Shown here in pieces: positions 5,196 to 5,348 of a DNA stretch of 5,348 bases. Source of the DNA: Candidatus Komeilibacteria bacterium (GTDB lineage Bacteria; Patescibacteriota; Patescibacteriia; UBA1558; S5-K13); contig JAUVAE010000052.1 in NCBI GenBank assembly GCA_030591905.1, positions 1-5,348 of the forward strand, written 5' to 3'. The notes under the pieces are model-generated. The model did not search any database. It was given only the letters and a program-made list of their open reading frames with translations, and was not told where the DNA came from. The first letter of the stretch is position 1. Every line of letters starts with the position of its first letter. Position numbers and translations under genes: made by a program.

Positions 5196-5211
5196 TAATA
5201 TTTTATATATA

Positions 5212-5287
5212 TGGTGTCCCAACCAGGACTTGAACCTGGATCTAGAGCTTAGGAGGCTCCTATTCTATCCTGTTGAACTATTGGGAC
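5212..5287 (-). tRNA. tRNA-Arg, anticodon CCT (codon AGG)
   Basis: The minus strand folds as a complete cloverleaf. The acceptor stem GTCCCAA/TTGGGAC has 7 pairs, the D-arm is GTTC/GAAT with GG in its loop, the anticodon stem GGAGC/GCTCT surrounds loop CTCCTAA, and the T-arm is CCAGG/CCTGG with loop TTCAAGT. The anticodon CCT occupies 5253-5251. The variable loop is short (AGAT), the discriminator base is A (5215), and the 3' CCA is encoded (5214-5212). A after GG in the D-loop fits the usual Arg identity base A20. No clear promoter is seen just upstream, so it may be transcribed from beyond the window. Confidence 0.96.
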
Positions 5288-5291
5288 AAAA

Positions 5292-5307
5292 GGGCTTAAA
5301 CAAGCCT
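5292..5307 (-). other. Small hairpin immediately upstream of the tRNA
   Basis: GGCTT (5293-5297) and AAGCC (5302-5306) pair around a 4-nt loop, with one extra G-U pair (5292 with 5307). On the minus strand it is followed by CTTTT and then the tRNA 5' end at 5287. It might be a weak terminator for a minus-strand gene beyond the window, or a processing feature of the tRNA precursor. The stem is short, so confidence is low. Confidence 0.3.
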
Positions 5308-5321
5308 AAAAGTGATCAAAT

Positions 5322-5337
5322 TGTTCCACGTGGAACA
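5322..5337. promoter_or_regulatory. parS-type centromere site for ParB
   Basis: TGTTCCACGTGGAACA is a perfect 16-bp palindrome. It matches the well-known chromosomal parS consensus TGTTTCACGTGAAACA at all but one symmetric position, and it agrees with the TGTTCCACGTGGAAC form known from Pseudomonas. ParB loads there as a CTP-dependent clamp and, with ParA, moves newly copied origins apart; such sites cluster near oriC. Here it sits about 190 bp from the predicted origin. Chance occurrence of this exact palindrome in AT-rich DNA is very unlikely. No parA or parB gene is in the window. Confidence 0.8.
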
Positions 5338-5348
5338 CTTTGCAAACT

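Overview
This AT-rich window (coding regions around 30% GC) looks like the chromosome of a small-genome bacterium, most likely a Patescibacteria/CPR lineage. The support is indirect: low GC, tight gene packing, no recognisable Shine-Dalgarno sequence before any of the six coding regions, all stops TAA, a stand-alone GlmU-type pyrophosphorylase, a PilT ATPase, and short GC-rich palindromic islands in otherwise AT-rich DNA. Phylum placement is inference; the gene families are read directly.

Left part (1-662): rplS (ribosomal protein L19) lies on the minus strand behind an apparent leader of about 180 nt. The leader holds a closed GC-richer stem-loop element (491-554) and a perfect 24-bp AT palindrome followed by a U-run. 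Two sigma-70-like promoters diverge at 560-627, one for rplS and one for the plus-strand pair.

Middle part (663-2103): a plus-strand pair with a 1-bp gap encodes a PAP2-family membrane phosphatase and a secreted/membrane protein with a Cys-containing, Asp-rich N-terminal motif and His-bearing membrane helices. A bidirectional terminator (2077-2103) separates it from the convergent minus-strand genes.

Right-middle part (2119-4871): minus-strand pilT and a GlmU N-terminal-like nucleotidyltransferase are 3 bp apart and probably form an operon. Upstream is a family 2 glycosyltransferase. The nucleotidyltransferase carries an in-frame 39-bp GC-rich palindromic insertion. Together with the phosphatase, these genes suggest envelope glycan and lipid-carrier work plus type IV pilus retraction.

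Right part (4872-5348): a gene-free stretch with the strongest unexpected signal. Two clusters of three DnaA-box-like 9-mers (4915-4947 and 5099-5129) flank about 150 bp of roughly 19% GC DNA. Further right are a GC-rich hairpin, tRNA-Arg(CCT) with encoded CCA, and a perfect 16-bp ParB-type parS palindrome (5322-5337). I read this as a candidate replication origin and centromere-like region. The three neighbouring minus-strand genes are transcribed away from it. No dnaA, parA or parB is inside the window, so this remains a prediction.
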